Part shown: positions 50,322 to 59,925 of the stretch, one piece after another
Numbering within the stretch: the stretch's first letter is position 1
How the letters are laid out: each line of letters opens with the position of its first letter
Assembly (NCBI GenBank): GCA_942493245.1
Contig: OW818685.1
Location: 310,001 to 374,000, forward strand
DNA: 64,000 nt
Origin: DAOPYU01 sp942493245
GTDB lineage: Bacteria; Sumerlaeota; Sumerlaeia; UBA8349
Direction of reading: 5' to 3'
The notes under the pieces: model-generated
Seen by the model: the letters and a program-made list of their open reading frames with translations, nothing else
Told to the model about the DNA's origin: nothing
The model's database searches: none
Program-made: the position numbers and the translations under genes

Positions 50322-50543
50322 TTTTACTTTTTCAGTTTTCTTGTTCATGAAATCATCGCGGTTTGCGTAGATTCTGCGAGATAGTAGTACGGAGTATTTC
50401 CGCGCCCGCACGAAACGGCGGTCTTCGGGCTGCCGCGCTCTATGTTGAGCCAATCTTCGCGTTCACTTCCCCTAAGCGGTTTTCCGAGCCTCCTCGTTTC
50501 CGCGTGATTCAAGACGTTGTTTCTCGGGTTATTTCTTTGTAAA

Positions 50544-51893
50544 TCATTTCAATGAGAGTTTTTCCTCGTTTGCGAGGGTGTCGAGGAGGCGGTCGAGGCT
50601 TTTCAGGAACATGTGAATGGGTTCTTCGACGGCGTGGGTTCCGGAGCGGATGGTCTCTTCGGTTTGTGCGGCAAGCGCATACAGTTCCCGCGCGCCGATG
50701 TTGCCGGAGGCGCCTTTGACGGTATGCACGAGGCGGTGGAGGGTTTCGCGGTCGCCTGAGCGCAGGGCGGCAAGAACTTTCTCGTGGGTGTTGAGATTTT
50801 CGGAGTAAAAAACTTTGAGAACTTTCTGGTAGATTGCCGCGTTGCCTCCGAGGCGATTCAGGCCGTCTTCGATGTCCAGGATGCCGTCGCTGTGCGGCGG
50901 TTTGGTTTCCGTTTGAGTGGGGCAGGGCAGGGCCTCGGCTGGCTCGAAGGCGCCTGGGTGGTTGTATTGGGAGCGCAGAGGGCGAAGCAGGATCAGGTGG
51001 CCGATCGTTCGCGCCACCCGGTCGGTGAGAGGGGCGAGGAACAGACGCCAGGGTTGAGGGAGTGGGGAGAGGGTGATTGCCTGTGTGTCCTCGGTGGAGC
51101 GACCTGTCTGGGCCGCAGTGGCTTTCAGATTTTCGATTCGTTCTAGGAAGTTTTGAGGGAGCGTTTCTCGACAGGTCTGTCCGGTGAGGGGCGCGTTGTC
51201 TGGCCGTTTGAGCAACAGGAAGAATTGAGGATTGGCTGCGAGGATTTCATCCTGGGCCGTCACGATAAAGGCGGGGTCGGGCAGAGCGTTCAGCAACGAC
51301 TCGAACCAGATGCGTTTTTCGGCTGCTTCGCGTTCCAGATTGACGGACTTGCGGTTCAGGAGAGCCGTCTCGCAATAATAGGAGGTCAGGGCGTTTTTCA
51401 GGTTCCGCCCGGTGGTGTGGACGGGGCGCAGGGAATCTCCGGCCTGAATCTGAAAGGAAATGGGGTTTTCAAGGTCGGGATCTGGAGGGCGCTGAGGGGA
51501 AGCGAACAAGTTGGGGTTCCAGGGGGCGATGGTTTGCAACAGATGCGTTTCCTGAATGGGTTTCGTCAGGAAGGCGTCGGCGCCGCATTCCATGACCGGG
51601 ACTATTTCGGCGGGGCCGTGAGTCGAGGTCATCAGCGCAATTCGAATGGTGTGCCAGTCTGGGTGGGCGCGCAGGCGTTTGCAGAGGTCGAATCCGTTCA
51701 TGACAGGCATGAAAATGTCGCTGAGGACAAGCCAGGGGAGGATGGGTTGGGCCTGGATGTTCTCGATGGCGGCCTGACCGTGTTCGGCCAGGCGGACGGT
51801 GTAGTTATGCCCTTCGAGCAGGAATTGCAGCATCCGGGCCTGCGTCTTGCTGTCTTCAACGATGAGGATATAGGGGGTGGTCACCGGGTCCAT
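50544..51893 (-). CDS. Response regulator with receiver, PAS-like and Hpt domains
   Basis: 449 residues. Receiver (about 5-120): acidic pair in VEDSKTQ, phospho-acceptor Asp59 in LVLSDIFMP, Lys in FLTKP. A coiled segment and a PAS-like domain (about 205-320; WFESLLNALPDPAFIVTAQD) follow. The Hpt domain (about 345-445) has the phospho-His390 in RLVHTVKGASGNIG. It can therefore take part in a multistep phosphorelay: receiver and Hpt on one chain, but no kinase. It is the last gene of the chemosensory operon and overlaps cheB by 13 nt, so CheA is its probable partner. Confidence 0.82.
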   Translation of the reverse strand: MDPVTTPYILIVEDSKTQARMLQFLLEGHNYTVRLAEHGQAAIENIQAQPILPWLVLSDIFMPVMNGFDLCKRLRAHPDWHTIRIALMTSTHGPAEIVPVMECGADAFLTKPIQETHLLQTIAPWNPNLFASPQRPPDPDLENPISFQIQAGDSLRPVHTTGRNLKNALTSYYCETALLNRKSVNLEREAAEKRIWFESLLNALPDPAFIVTAQDEILAANPQFFLLLKRPDNAPLTGQTCRETLPQNFLERIENLKATAAQTGRSTEDTQAITLSPLPQPWRLFLAPLTDRVARTIGHLILLRPLRSQYNHPGAFEPAEALPCPTQTETKPPHSDGILDIEDGLNRLGGNAAIYQKVLKVFYSENLNTHEKVLAALRSGDRETLHRLVHTVKGASGNIGARELYALAAQTEETIRSGTHAVEEPIHMFLKSLDRLLDTLANEEKLSLK

Positions 51894-52957
51894 TTCGTTT
51901 TTGCCTGCTTGAGGTAAGTTGTCAGATATTCGGCGATTCTGTAGAGCGGCAGGACTGTGCGGGCGGCCCCGCAGCGGATGGCTTCTTTGGGCATTCCGAA
52001 CAGGATCGCCGTTTCCTGCGATTCTGCGATTGTTTCGCCTCCCGCATCGCGAATTTCCTTGAGGGCCTTGGCGCCGTCGTCTCCCATTCCGGTGAGCAGA
52101 ATCCCGATGCTTGCGGGTCCAAGGTGGCGCGCCACGGATTGGAAGAGGTGGGTGACGGCGGGCCGGACGTTGTGCAGGGGCGGGACGCCGGATTGTGTGA
52201 TGCGCAGGTTTCGGTCAATGCCGGTGTGGGCGCCATCGGGCGCGAAGTAAATAAACCCTGGGAGGCAGATCTCGCCGGGTTCGGCGATTTTCACGGTCAG
52301 GGGAGTCAGCGGGTTGAGCCAGTTGATCATGCCGTCGAGGAAGCCGGGGGAGATATGCTGGACAACAACCAGCGGGAGGGGAAAGTCGGCTGGCAGGTTT
52401 GCGAAGAGTTGGGCCAATGTTTTGGGTCCACCGGTTGAGGCGCCGACCGCAACGAGCCTCGGGTACGCAGGGACTGGGGGGGAGCCGGATGTTTCTTTCC
52501 TGAGGGGCGGCGTTTTCTTTGTTGTTTCCCGGATGAGGGGAGGGAGGTTGTCGCGGATTTTGCTGACGGCTTTCAGGGTGGCGAGGAGGTCGTCCCATTC
52601 GCCTTGCAGGTTGCCCGAGAAGGTGGGTTTTGCCAGGAGGGCGATGGCGCCTGCGGCCAGCGCCTCGAAGTTCTGGGCGGAATTCTGAGGGCCGTACAGA
52701 CCACTGATGATCACGATTGGCGTGGGGGTTTCGCTCATGATGCGGCGGGTGGCTTCCAGGCCGTTGAGGCCGGGCATGACCACATCCATGGCGATGACAT
52801 CGGGTCTGATTTCGCGCGTCATGCGGACGGCTTCGAGTCCATCGGTGGCTTCGCCAGCCAGTACGAGTTTCGGGTCCGTCTGGATGATGTGTTTGAGCAT
52901 CTCGCGAACAGGTTTCGAGTCGTCGGCAATGAGGACGGAGATGGGGGGGGGAGGCAT
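51881..52957 (-). CDS. cheB: Chemotaxis response regulator and methylesterase CheB
   Basis: 358 residues. Receiver domain with Asp58 in DVIAMDVVMPG (acidic DDS at the start), linker of about 40 residues, then the methylesterase/deamidase domain with the catalytic residues in GASTGG (Ser), VVQHISPGF (His) and LTGMGDDGAKAL (Asp). It removes methyl groups from receptors and so provides adaptation, opposite to CheR. It begins 14 nt after cheA. A Pro-rich start MPPPPIS is unusual but sits before a normal beta strand. Confidence 0.95.
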   Translation of the reverse strand: MPPPPISVLIADDSKPVREMLKHIIQTDPKLVLAGEATDGLEAVRMTREIRPDVIAMDVVMPGLNGLEATRRIMSETPTPIVIISGLYGPQNSAQNFEALAAGAIALLAKPTFSGNLQGEWDDLLATLKAVSKIRDNLPPLIRETTKKTPPLRKETSGSPPVPAYPRLVAVGASTGGPKTLAQLFANLPADFPLPLVVVQHISPGFLDGMINWLNPLTPLTVKIAEPGEICLPGFIYFAPDGAHTGIDRNLRITQSGVPPLHNVRPAVTHLFQSVARHLGPASIGILLTGMGDDGAKALKEIRDAGGETIAESQETAILFGMPKEAIRCGAARTVLPLYRIAEYLTTYLKQAKTKWTR

Positions 52958-52971
52958 CGCCAGGGTCTTTC

Positions 52972-55293
52972 TCAGATCAGTCTGCGCAGGGTTTCGACCA
53001 GATTGGTCTGGTCGAAACTGCTCTTGACGATATAGGCGTCGGCGCCGGCTTCGAGGCCGCGCCGACGCTGTTCTTCTTTGTCCAGCGAAGTGACGAGGAT
53101 GACGGGCAGTTCGCTGAAGCGTTCGGTGGCGCGGAGGTGTTCGGTGAGAACAAATCCGTCCATCCGGGGCATTTCGACGTCGGAGACCACCGCATCCACG
53201 GGCGTTTCCCGCAGCAGTTTCAGGGCTTCCTCGCCATCCACGGCCGTGTGGACGTTGAAGCCGGACGCTTTGAGTATGTTCTTCAACAGCGTGCGCGAGG
53301 TCAGGGAGTCTTCGACCACGAGGACGTTTTTTCGAGTGTCGAGTTCGATGAGACGTTGTTTATGGGTATTTCCCTTGAGTTCGAGCGCGGAACGCACCAG
53401 GTCCGCAGGATTGAGAACGGGGACCAATTCTCCAGATCCGAGGACGGCCAGTCCGGCGACGTTGTGAACGCGTTGCAGCTGAGGCCCCATGCTTTTCACG
53501 ACAATATCGAGTTGTCGTCCAATGCCGTCTATCAGGAAGGCGGCCTTTCGTCCGCCTGCGGCAATGAGCAGGACCGGGCGGCGCTGGCCGGACGGAGCGG
53601 TGTCTGGGGTGTTGACCGGGGGAGGGGCTTCGAGATCCAGAACGTCTGCCAGCATGACGAGGGGAGTGGGCCGGTTGCCGATGGTGACGGTCAGGTTCCC
53701 GCCGACGGTTTGGGTTTCTGTGGGGTTGACCAGCAGGGCTATTTCGATGCTCGGTCTGGGGATCACGAATGGACGAGCGTTCACATAGACCACCAGGCCG
53801 ATAAAGGAGGAGATGGCGGATGGGACGACGATCTCAAACGCGGCGCCTTGTCCGCCTTGCGATTGGATGGTGACGCAGCCCCCGAGGCTTTCTGCTGCCG
53901 AGCGCACGATACCCATCCCCAGGCCGCGCCCGGAGATATCGGTAATCATGGGGGCCGTGCTCAGGTCGGACTCGAACAAGAGGTCGGTGAGATCCTCGAC
54001 GGTCAGTGTGTCGCTTTCTTCTTCTCGAACGAGGTGGCGTTCGATCGCCTTGTCGCGGATGGCGTCCCAGTCCATCCCCTTTCCATCGTCCCGGACGGAA
54101 AAGCAGATCCGGTTGCGTTCCATGTGAGTCACAGAGATTCTGATGTTTCCCTGCCGGTCTTTTCCGGCGAGTTCGCGTTCGCCGGGAGACTCGATGCCGT
54201 GGTCAACACAATTGCGCAAGAGGTGCAGCAGGGGCGTGCGCAAGGTTTCAAGAACCCGCCGGTCCACGGTGACGTCGCCTCCCGTGAGTTCGACGGAGAC
54301 TTTTTTACCGAGTTGGGCGGCCAGATCGCGGACGGTTCGGGGAATTGTGTCGAGCAGTGACGCACAGGGGAGCATCATGACCTGCTTGAGTTCCTGTTGC
54401 AGAGCCGAGGTGGTCTTGTTCAGGTCGCGAAGGCTCTGTTTGGAAAACTCCTGAAGGGAACGCAGTTGCGCCTCGAACAGGGAGAGGCAGCTATCGCGTT
54501 CGGACGGGAGAGTGGGGACCGCCTTCCCCGGAATTCGCGACTCGGGCAGACGGAACGGCGCGGCGCGTGTCCCCTTTTCTTCTTTGAGCCGCCGTTGGTG
54601 GCGCAGTTCTTCGGCGAGTTGCTGGATTCTTTCGTTGAGATGCACATAAGCCGTCTTGGCGTTGACCAGATCCTGTGTGGCCCTGTCGAGGTTTTCGAGG
54701 CGGTTCCAGCGGATTCGCACAGTATCCACCGTGGACGGGGGCTCGGCGGTTATTCCGAATGGGACGGGCTGAAGGGCTGCGTTTTCGGATGGAATTCCGG
54801 TTTGTGCGAGTTCTTCCGGGTTGGGTTGAGGGGACGTTTCCGACGGAGATTCGGGGTGTTCCGGATCAGGGTAGGCGTTGCGGGTCAACCGCTCGACAAG
54901 CGACTCGAGGGTGTCGCGTTGGAGAAGTATCCGCCGGGCGGTCTCGGGAGACAGGTGTGCTTTCAGGCAATCCAGCGTTTCCAGGAGCAGGGCGGCGGTT
55001 GTCTGCGTGAGGCGGGTTTCTTTTTCGCGGATGGCGGACAAGAGGGACTCGGCCGCTTGACAGAGATCCTGGATGTCGAACAGTTCGACGGTGCGGGCGG
55101 CGCCTTTCAAGCTGTGGAATTCCCGGTACAGGGTGTGGAGATCCTCGGCACATGCGCCGACTATTGGCTCCTGGCTTTCGAGAGAGGTTTCCAGCCGCAC
55201 CATCAGACGGTTCATGTCTGCAAGGCGTTCCCCAGCCTCCTCGCGGAAGGAGTCCAACAGCATGCGGAAGAGTTTGCCGGTGTCGCCTGTCAT
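52972..55293 (-). CDS. cheA: Chemotaxis histidine kinase CheA with a C-terminal receiver
   Basis: 773 residues. P1/Hpt domain with His60 in REFHSLKGAARTVE; a long linker without a clear P2; P3 dimerisation helices; the P4 kinase domain with N-box HLLRNCVDHGIESP, DDGKGMDWDAI and GRGLGMGIVRS; the P5 CheW-like domain (FEIVVPSAISSFIGLVVYV onward); then a receiver with phospho-acceptor Asp705 in VVSDVEMPRMDG. This hybrid CheA-receiver form is typical of non-flagellar or type IV pilus-linked systems, but the output here is not shown. Ends 14 nt before cheB; starts 26 nt after the mcp gene. Confidence 0.95.
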   Translation of the reverse strand: MTGDTGKLFRMLLDSFREEAGERLADMNRLMVRLETSLESQEPIVGACAEDLHTLYREFHSLKGAARTVELFDIQDLCQAAESLLSAIREKETRLTQTTAALLLETLDCLKAHLSPETARRILLQRDTLESLVERLTRNAYPDPEHPESPSETSPQPNPEELAQTGIPSENAALQPVPFGITAEPPSTVDTVRIRWNRLENLDRATQDLVNAKTAYVHLNERIQQLAEELRHQRRLKEEKGTRAAPFRLPESRIPGKAVPTLPSERDSCLSLFEAQLRSLQEFSKQSLRDLNKTTSALQQELKQVMMLPCASLLDTIPRTVRDLAAQLGKKVSVELTGGDVTVDRRVLETLRTPLLHLLRNCVDHGIESPGERELAGKDRQGNIRISVTHMERNRICFSVRDDGKGMDWDAIRDKAIERHLVREEESDTLTVEDLTDLLFESDLSTAPMITDISGRGLGMGIVRSAAESLGGCVTIQSQGGQGAAFEIVVPSAISSFIGLVVYVNARPFVIPRPSIEIALLVNPTETQTVGGNLTVTIGNRPTPLVMLADVLDLEAPPPVNTPDTAPSGQRRPVLLIAAGGRKAAFLIDGIGRQLDIVVKSMGPQLQRVHNVAGLAVLGSGELVPVLNPADLVRSALELKGNTHKQRLIELDTRKNVLVVEDSLTSRTLLKNILKASGFNVHTAVDGEEALKLLRETPVDAVVSDVEMPRMDGFVLTEHLRATERFSELPVILVTSLDKEEQRRRGLEAGADAYIVKSSFDQTNLVETLRRLI

Positions 55294-55319
55294 GGGAGAG
55301 ACTCCGCGCCTTCCTGCTC

Positions 55320-57071
55320 TCAGAGTTTGAAGCGTTGAACCAGGCGCATGAGATCCTGGCCGAGGGTTTTCATCCCGCTGCTGGTCTCATCGAGTTGCCG
55401 GGCGCTTTCCTTGTTCTGCTGGCTGGCGGAGCGGATGTTTTCCATGGCCAGGGTGACTTGTTCGATGCCTTTGAGTTGTTCGCGGGCCGAGCTGGCGATG
55501 GTATCGGCCGAGCGAGAGGAATTGCTGACACTGGAGGCGAGGTCGAGGATGACCTTGCTGACGGTTTCGGCCTGCTGTTCGCCTTTGGTCACGGCTTTCG
55601 AGCCTTCTTCGGTCGCCATGACGGTGGCGGAGGTGGCTTTCTGGATGTCGTCGAGAATGGCTTTGATTTCTTTGGTGGCCTGTTTGGATTGTTCGGCGAG
55701 GTTGCGGATTTCTTCGGCCAGAACGGCGAAGCCTTTGCCCTCTTCGCCCGCTTTGGCGGCTTCGATGGAGGCGTTGACCGCCAGGATGTTCGACTGGTCG
55801 GCGATGTCGTTGACGACGGAGATGATTTCGCCGATTTTCAGGCTCTTTTCACTGAGCTGAACGGTGTGCTGGGCGATGAAATCCATCCGGTTACTGATGA
55901 GTTTGATGGCGTCGGAGATGTCTTTGACTCGTTCGCGGCTCTGGTTGGCCATCTGGCCGCCCTGACGCGCGTTTTCCGCCACGCTCGAAGCGTTGTTGTT
56001 CATGATGCTGGCGGTCTGACGCACTTCCTCCATCGTGGCGGTTGTTTCGCTGATGGCGGCGGCCGATTCGGTGGTGCTGGCGGAGAGTTGGGCGGCTGAG
56101 GCGGATGTTTCGGCGGAGGCGGCGGCCAGGGTGGTGGCGCCGTTGGAAATACTGCCCGCCAGGTCGCGCAGGTTTTTTATCATGGATTCGAGAGCGCTCC
56201 CGATCACATCGTTCGGGGAAGAGGGGGTGATTGAGGCGGCGAGCTGGCCTTCCGAAATCTTCTGGAGGGTTTGCGCCATTTCGAGCAGTCGTGTGTGCAT
56301 GCGCGAGAAACTGCGGTAAAGGCCGCCGATTTCATCCGAACGGTCGAAGCTGACTTTCCATTGTTTCAATTCCCCGGCGGCGATCTCGTCCGCCACCTGA
56401 ACCAGGGTTTGAAGGGGCGGAACGACCGATCGGGTAATGGCCAGGCTCAGGGTGAAACCGATCGCCAGCGTGACGACGAAGAGAGTGAGGAACATGTACT
56501 TCGATTTTTCCATCGACTGGTTGATTCTCAAATTGATGGCGTCCAGTTCTGTCTGGACTATTTTCTGAAGCGCATCCGTTTTTGCCACCAATTCTTTGGA
56601 TTGCGGCAACAGGGTGTTCAGGAATGTTTGTCGAAGATCCGGTGTTGTCGCGGTTTTTTCCGCGCCCCCTTCTTTCATCGCGGCGAAGGTCGCATGGATG
56701 GACTCGTGAGTCTTCTTCAGGTCCTCCAGGAGTGTTCTCGCCTCGGGGGATGTTTTTTCGAGGTCCCGTGTTTCCGGACTCTCGATCCATTGGGTGAAGG
56801 GGCAGGCCTGGAGATTCGATTCCGCCGGGCAGTTGGCCAGCGAGTCTTGAAATGTGGAAATGGCGATGGTGGTCATCCAGTTGTAGTGGGTAGCCTTTGT
56901 CTGCAGGAGGGTTTCCTGGTATTGGCCGAATTGAGTCTGTTTCTCGGCCTCCTGCGAAAAGTGCGTTCGGCTGGTGAACGACATGACGGCGATCGTGGCA
57001 ATGATGGCGAGGATCACGCCAAATCCGAGCGAGAGTTTTGTGCCGATCTTCAGGTTGTTCCACGCGGTCAC
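55320..57071 (-). CDS. Methyl-accepting chemotaxis protein with a CZB-like periplasmic domain
   Basis: 583 residues. Two membrane helices (about 12-31 and 175-197) enclose a periplasmic domain of about 145 residues. It contains His62 (HYNW), Cys90 in CPFTQWI, and His122 and His126 in THESIHATF, a pattern like the H/C/H-H ligands of chemoreceptor zinc-binding (CZB) domains, so zinc sensing is inferred. A HAMP domain follows, then the signalling hairpin with the CheW/CheA-contact tip (EIISVVNDIADQSNILAVNA; EGKGFAVLAEEIRNLAEQS). No C-terminal CheR-docking pentapeptide is seen. It lies between cheW and cheA. Confidence 0.93.
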   Translation of the reverse strand: MTAWNNLKIGTKLSLGFGVILAIIATIAVMSFTSRTHFSQEAEKQTQFGQYQETLLQTKATHYNWMTTIAISTFQDSLANCPAESNLQACPFTQWIESPETRDLEKTSPEARTLLEDLKKTHESIHATFAAMKEGGAEKTATTPDLRQTFLNTLLPQSKELVAKTDALQKIVQTELDAINLRINQSMEKSKYMFLTLFVVTLAIGFTLSLAITRSVVPPLQTLVQVADEIAAGELKQWKVSFDRSDEIGGLYRSFSRMHTRLLEMAQTLQKISEGQLAASITPSSPNDVIGSALESMIKNLRDLAGSISNGATTLAAASAETSASAAQLSASTTESAAAISETTATMEEVRQTASIMNNNASSVAENARQGGQMANQSRERVKDISDAIKLISNRMDFIAQHTVQLSEKSLKIGEIISVVNDIADQSNILAVNASIEAAKAGEEGKGFAVLAEEIRNLAEQSKQATKEIKAILDDIQKATSATVMATEEGSKAVTKGEQQAETVSKVILDLASSVSNSSRSADTIASSAREQLKGIEQVTLAMENIRSASQQNKESARQLDETSSGMKTLGQDLMRLVQRFKL

Positions 57072-57093
57072 GATCTTGTCCTCCGTTTGCGGT

Positions 57094-57657
57094 TTAGTCG
57101 CTTACAATCAGGGCCGGCTCATCGAGCAGGGCGGCGGTGTTCAGGATGGTCATGGGTTCGGGTGTGACACCCAGCACATAAGGCGCCAGAGCCGGGGGGA
57201 TGGCGTCGTTACGAGGGGCCAGACACTCGTCGGTCAGGTGGCAGACCGCTCCGACGCGGTCCACGGCCAGGGCCAGTTCCATGCCGGCGTGGTGGAGCGC
57301 CATCAGGTGAGTGGATTTCTCTTTCAGACTTGCGTGGGGAATCGTTCCCTGCAGGAAACCGCCCAGGTCCATGACCGAGAGAATGCGTCCGCGCCGGCTG
57401 ACGACTCCCAGGATGAACGAGGGGGTGCAGGGGATGGGGAGGATGGTTCCGGCCAGGAAGAATTCCTGCACAAAACGGGTCTCGACGGCGTATTTTTCGG
57501 TGCCCAGATAGAATTCCACCACTTCGCGCCCTATCGTGTTCCGAGAGGACCGTTCGATCCGTTTTTCCGACAGAGCCAGTGCCCGGGCGCGCAGGATGCG
57601 CTCCTGTCGCGTGGTGTTGTCGGTGGAGCGGTTTGTTTTTTCGGGAATGGAATTCAT
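57094..57657 (-). CDS. cheW: CheW-domain adaptor protein (second copy)
   Basis: 187 residues. A basic N-terminal extension of about 45 residues (QERILRARALALSEKRIER) precedes the CheW core: VVEFYLGTEKYAVETRFVQEF, then LGVVSRRGRILSVMDLGGFLQ. It links receptors to CheA. The ATG overlaps the stop codon of cheR by 4 nt (ATGA), and mcp follows after 22 nt. The extension resembles that of CheW-like proteins in acidobacterial and deltaproteobacterial operons, but its role is unknown. Confidence 0.9.
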   Translation of the reverse strand: MNSIPEKTNRSTDNTTRQERILRARALALSEKRIERSSRNTIGREVVEFYLGTEKYAVETRFVQEFFLAGTILPIPCTPSFILGVVSRRGRILSVMDLGGFLQGTIPHASLKEKSTHLMALHHAGMELALAVDRVGAVCHLTDECLAPRNDAIPPALAPYVLGVTPEPMTILNTAALLDEPALIVSD

Positions 57658-59171
57658 GGACGCACCTCGAGGAACGTTTGTCCGTTCAGAGCGCTTCGAA
57701 TCATTTCAGCCAGTTGGAACGCGTTGAGTCCGTCCCCATAGGGAACCTGTTCATCGGGTTCATGCCCATCGAGCAATTCCAGCGCCCATTGAAACCACTT
57801 GTTGCGATTGGGGATTTCCCGGGCCATGAGAAACCCCAGATGGACGTGCGCCATGACGTTATCCGGGTCCAGATACAGGACGCTTCGGAAAGCGCGGCGC
57901 GCTGCTGTCAGATCGCCCTTTTCCTGTTCGATGACGCCGAGGAGGAGCGCGGTCCCCACGGGCCGCGGATTGTCTCGAATGGCGGCTTTGCACCAGTCGC
58001 GGGCGCAATCCAGCCGTCCCTGATCGGCGTGTCTCCGGGCGATCGTACACGCCATCTCTTCTGTCACGTCTTGATCGGGTGGGGTGTCGGGAGTTTCCGG
58101 ATCGAACGATGTGTCCGAGTCGTTCGGATACGGGGTGGGCGCCGTTTCCTGAAAGGGGTCCAGGATGGAATTCAAGAAGGGTTCCGGCGCGGGAGATGGA
58201 AAGGTTTCGAAACGGGGGGATTCCGGGAGATCCAAGGGGCAGGAAGCAAGAGTCCCATCCGGTACCGGGAAGGTAGGCATCTCTTGAATTTCCTTGGGTT
58301 TCCTGTCAGAGGCGTCGCGTTTGGCGAAGACCGGCAGGTGTCCTTCGCGATGGGTGGCGAAGACGCCGGATTGTTCGACCATCCGGATTTCGGTGGCCGA
58401 GGTGACAAACCAGCCGCTGGGTCTCAGATTTTTCTCGAACATCTGAAGGGCGTGCAAGATGGAGTGGGAGGCGAAATAGAGAAAGACATTGCGGCACAAA
58501 ATCAGGTCGAACTCGCCTGGACTGGGACTGGATATCAGATTGTGGACTTCGAATCGAACCATTTTCCGCGTGGCGTCCAGAAGGCGGTAGTAACCGGGGC
58601 GGATTTCCTGGAAACAGTCCTTGCGCACCTGGGGGTCGAGTCCCCGGAACGCCCAGGCGCTATAGATGGCTTTGCGGGCGATTTCGAGAGAGTGTGGGTT
58701 GATGTCCGTCCCGAGGATCTCGATCTTCCACTGTTCGATGTCGGGCACAATCCGGCGCAGGAGGAGCGCCAGGGTGTAGGCTTCTTCGCCGGTCGAGCAA
58801 CCTGCGCTCCAGATGCGGAGAGTGTGACCGTGTTGCGAGCAGGCCGTCAGAAGGTTGGGGAGGATCTGGTTCTGCAGAAGCTGCAAGGTTTCGGACTCGC
58901 GGAAGAAGTATGTTTCGCCAATGGTGAAGTGCGAGGCGAAGACCGCGAGTTCCTCTTGCGAGAAAGGATGGGTCAGGAACCACTTGGCAAAAGAGTCCAG
59001 GTCGTGGTACCCGAATGCGCTGGCGGCTTGCGCAAAGGCGTTTTTCAGGTCGGAGATTCGGCTCGGGGGGAAATGCAACCCGAGGAGACGATCCATGCGC
59101 GCGGCGATCGCGTGCAGTTGGTCCAGAAAAAAGCCGTGTGGTTCGCTCCCGACGGATAGCATCGCGTTCAT
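57654..59171 (-). CDS. cheR: CheR-type methyltransferase with a C-terminal TPR region
   Basis: 505 residues. It methylates receptor glutamates with SAM. N-terminal helical domain (FFLDQLHAIAARMDRLLGLHF), then the catalytic domain: FTIGETYFFRE, the SAM-binding WSAGCSTGEEAYTLAL, EILGTDINPHSLEIA and DLILCRNVFLYF. After about 290 residues come a Pro/Ser-rich linker and a C-terminal TPR-like region (ARRAFRSVLYLDPDNVMAHVHLG), as in CheR-TPR fusions that use the TPR to find partners. The ATG overlaps the upstream cheW stop by 4 nt; a longer frame lies inside that gene and is not used. Confidence 0.93.
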   Translation of the reverse strand: MNAMLSVGSEPHGFFLDQLHAIAARMDRLLGLHFPPSRISDLKNAFAQAASAFGYHDLDSFAKWFLTHPFSQEELAVFASHFTIGETYFFRESETLQLLQNQILPNLLTACSQHGHTLRIWSAGCSTGEEAYTLALLLRRIVPDIEQWKIEILGTDINPHSLEIARKAIYSAWAFRGLDPQVRKDCFQEIRPGYYRLLDATRKMVRFEVHNLISSPSPGEFDLILCRNVFLYFASHSILHALQMFEKNLRPSGWFVTSATEIRMVEQSGVFATHREGHLPVFAKRDASDRKPKEIQEMPTFPVPDGTLASCPLDLPESPRFETFPSPAPEPFLNSILDPFQETAPTPYPNDSDTSFDPETPDTPPDQDVTEEMACTIARRHADQGRLDCARDWCKAAIRDNPRPVGTALLLGVIEQEKGDLTAARRAFRSVLYLDPDNVMAHVHLGFLMAREIPNRNKWFQWALELLDGHEPDEQVPYGDGLNAFQLAEMIRSALNGQTFLEVRP

Positions 59172-59641
59172 TCCCCGCCTGCTCGTTCGAGGGTGGGTTC
59201 CTCCGGCGCAATCCGGCGCTGTTCGTTCTGGAGGAACGCCGGATCGAGTATGGCGACGACGTCTGCTCCCACGTGGGCCACGCCACACAAATCTTCAAGT
59301 CCGGGCCAGACGCAGTCCGGTTCGACGCACTCGAGCGCGTCTGCCGTCCACACGCCTTGTACTGCGTCCACCCAGAGGGCCAGCCGGCGATTCCCCAGTT
59401 GGCAGAGAATCAAGGGGTCCGACAGGGTGATTGCGCGCTTCTCCAGTCCGAATCGCTGACGCAGATTGAGGACCGGCACACTGTCCCCCTGAAGATTGAA
59501 CACGCCCAGAAGGCCTTCGGGTGGGTCGGGCAGGGGGGTGATATAGGGCGTCAGAACGACTCGCTCGATGCAACCGATCGTCAGTCCGTAGAGCCGTTGA
59601 TTCACGGCGAAGACCAGGTATTTGTTCTGCTCGGTGCGCAT
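59168..59641 (-). CDS. cheW: CheW-domain adaptor protein (first copy)
   Basis: 157 residues from the ATG at 59641, where the CheW core starts almost at once (NKYLVFAVNQRLYGLTIGCIE), then LLGVFNLQGDSVPVLNLRQRFGL. First gene of the chemosensory operon. A longer form from 59695 (175 aa) cannot be excluded, as neither start has a strong ribosome-binding site. The C-terminal end overlaps cheR. Why two CheW are needed is not known; one may be bound to CheR-TPR or to a second receptor type elsewhere. Confidence 0.88.
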   Translation of the reverse strand: MRTEQNKYLVFAVNQRLYGLTIGCIERVVLTPYITPLPDPPEGLLGVFNLQGDSVPVLNLRQRFGLEKRAITLSDPLILCQLGNRRLALWVDAVQGVWTADALECVEPDCVWPGLEDLCGVAHVGADVVAILDPAFLQNEQRRIAPEEPTLERAGGE

Positions 59642-59925
59642 GTCGCCTGCCGGATTTCGTGTTGTATGCAATGACGATGACTCAGATCTTCTCATCCATT
59701 CGTCTCATGGACCGGGCCGGTAGAGAGAAAGAGGCTGGAATAAAAGCGCGCGCAAATCGTTTTCTCCGGACAGGACGGGCGTCATCGGAGAACGGGTCTG
59801 AAACACTCTCTGGCTTCCCGATGAAGACGATACGATCCAACCCGCAATTCGCCTCACGAATCTGAGATATTCTGAGGGAACAGCGGAGGCCAGGTCAAGC
59901 AATTTGGTGAAGATTAAATTTGGTT

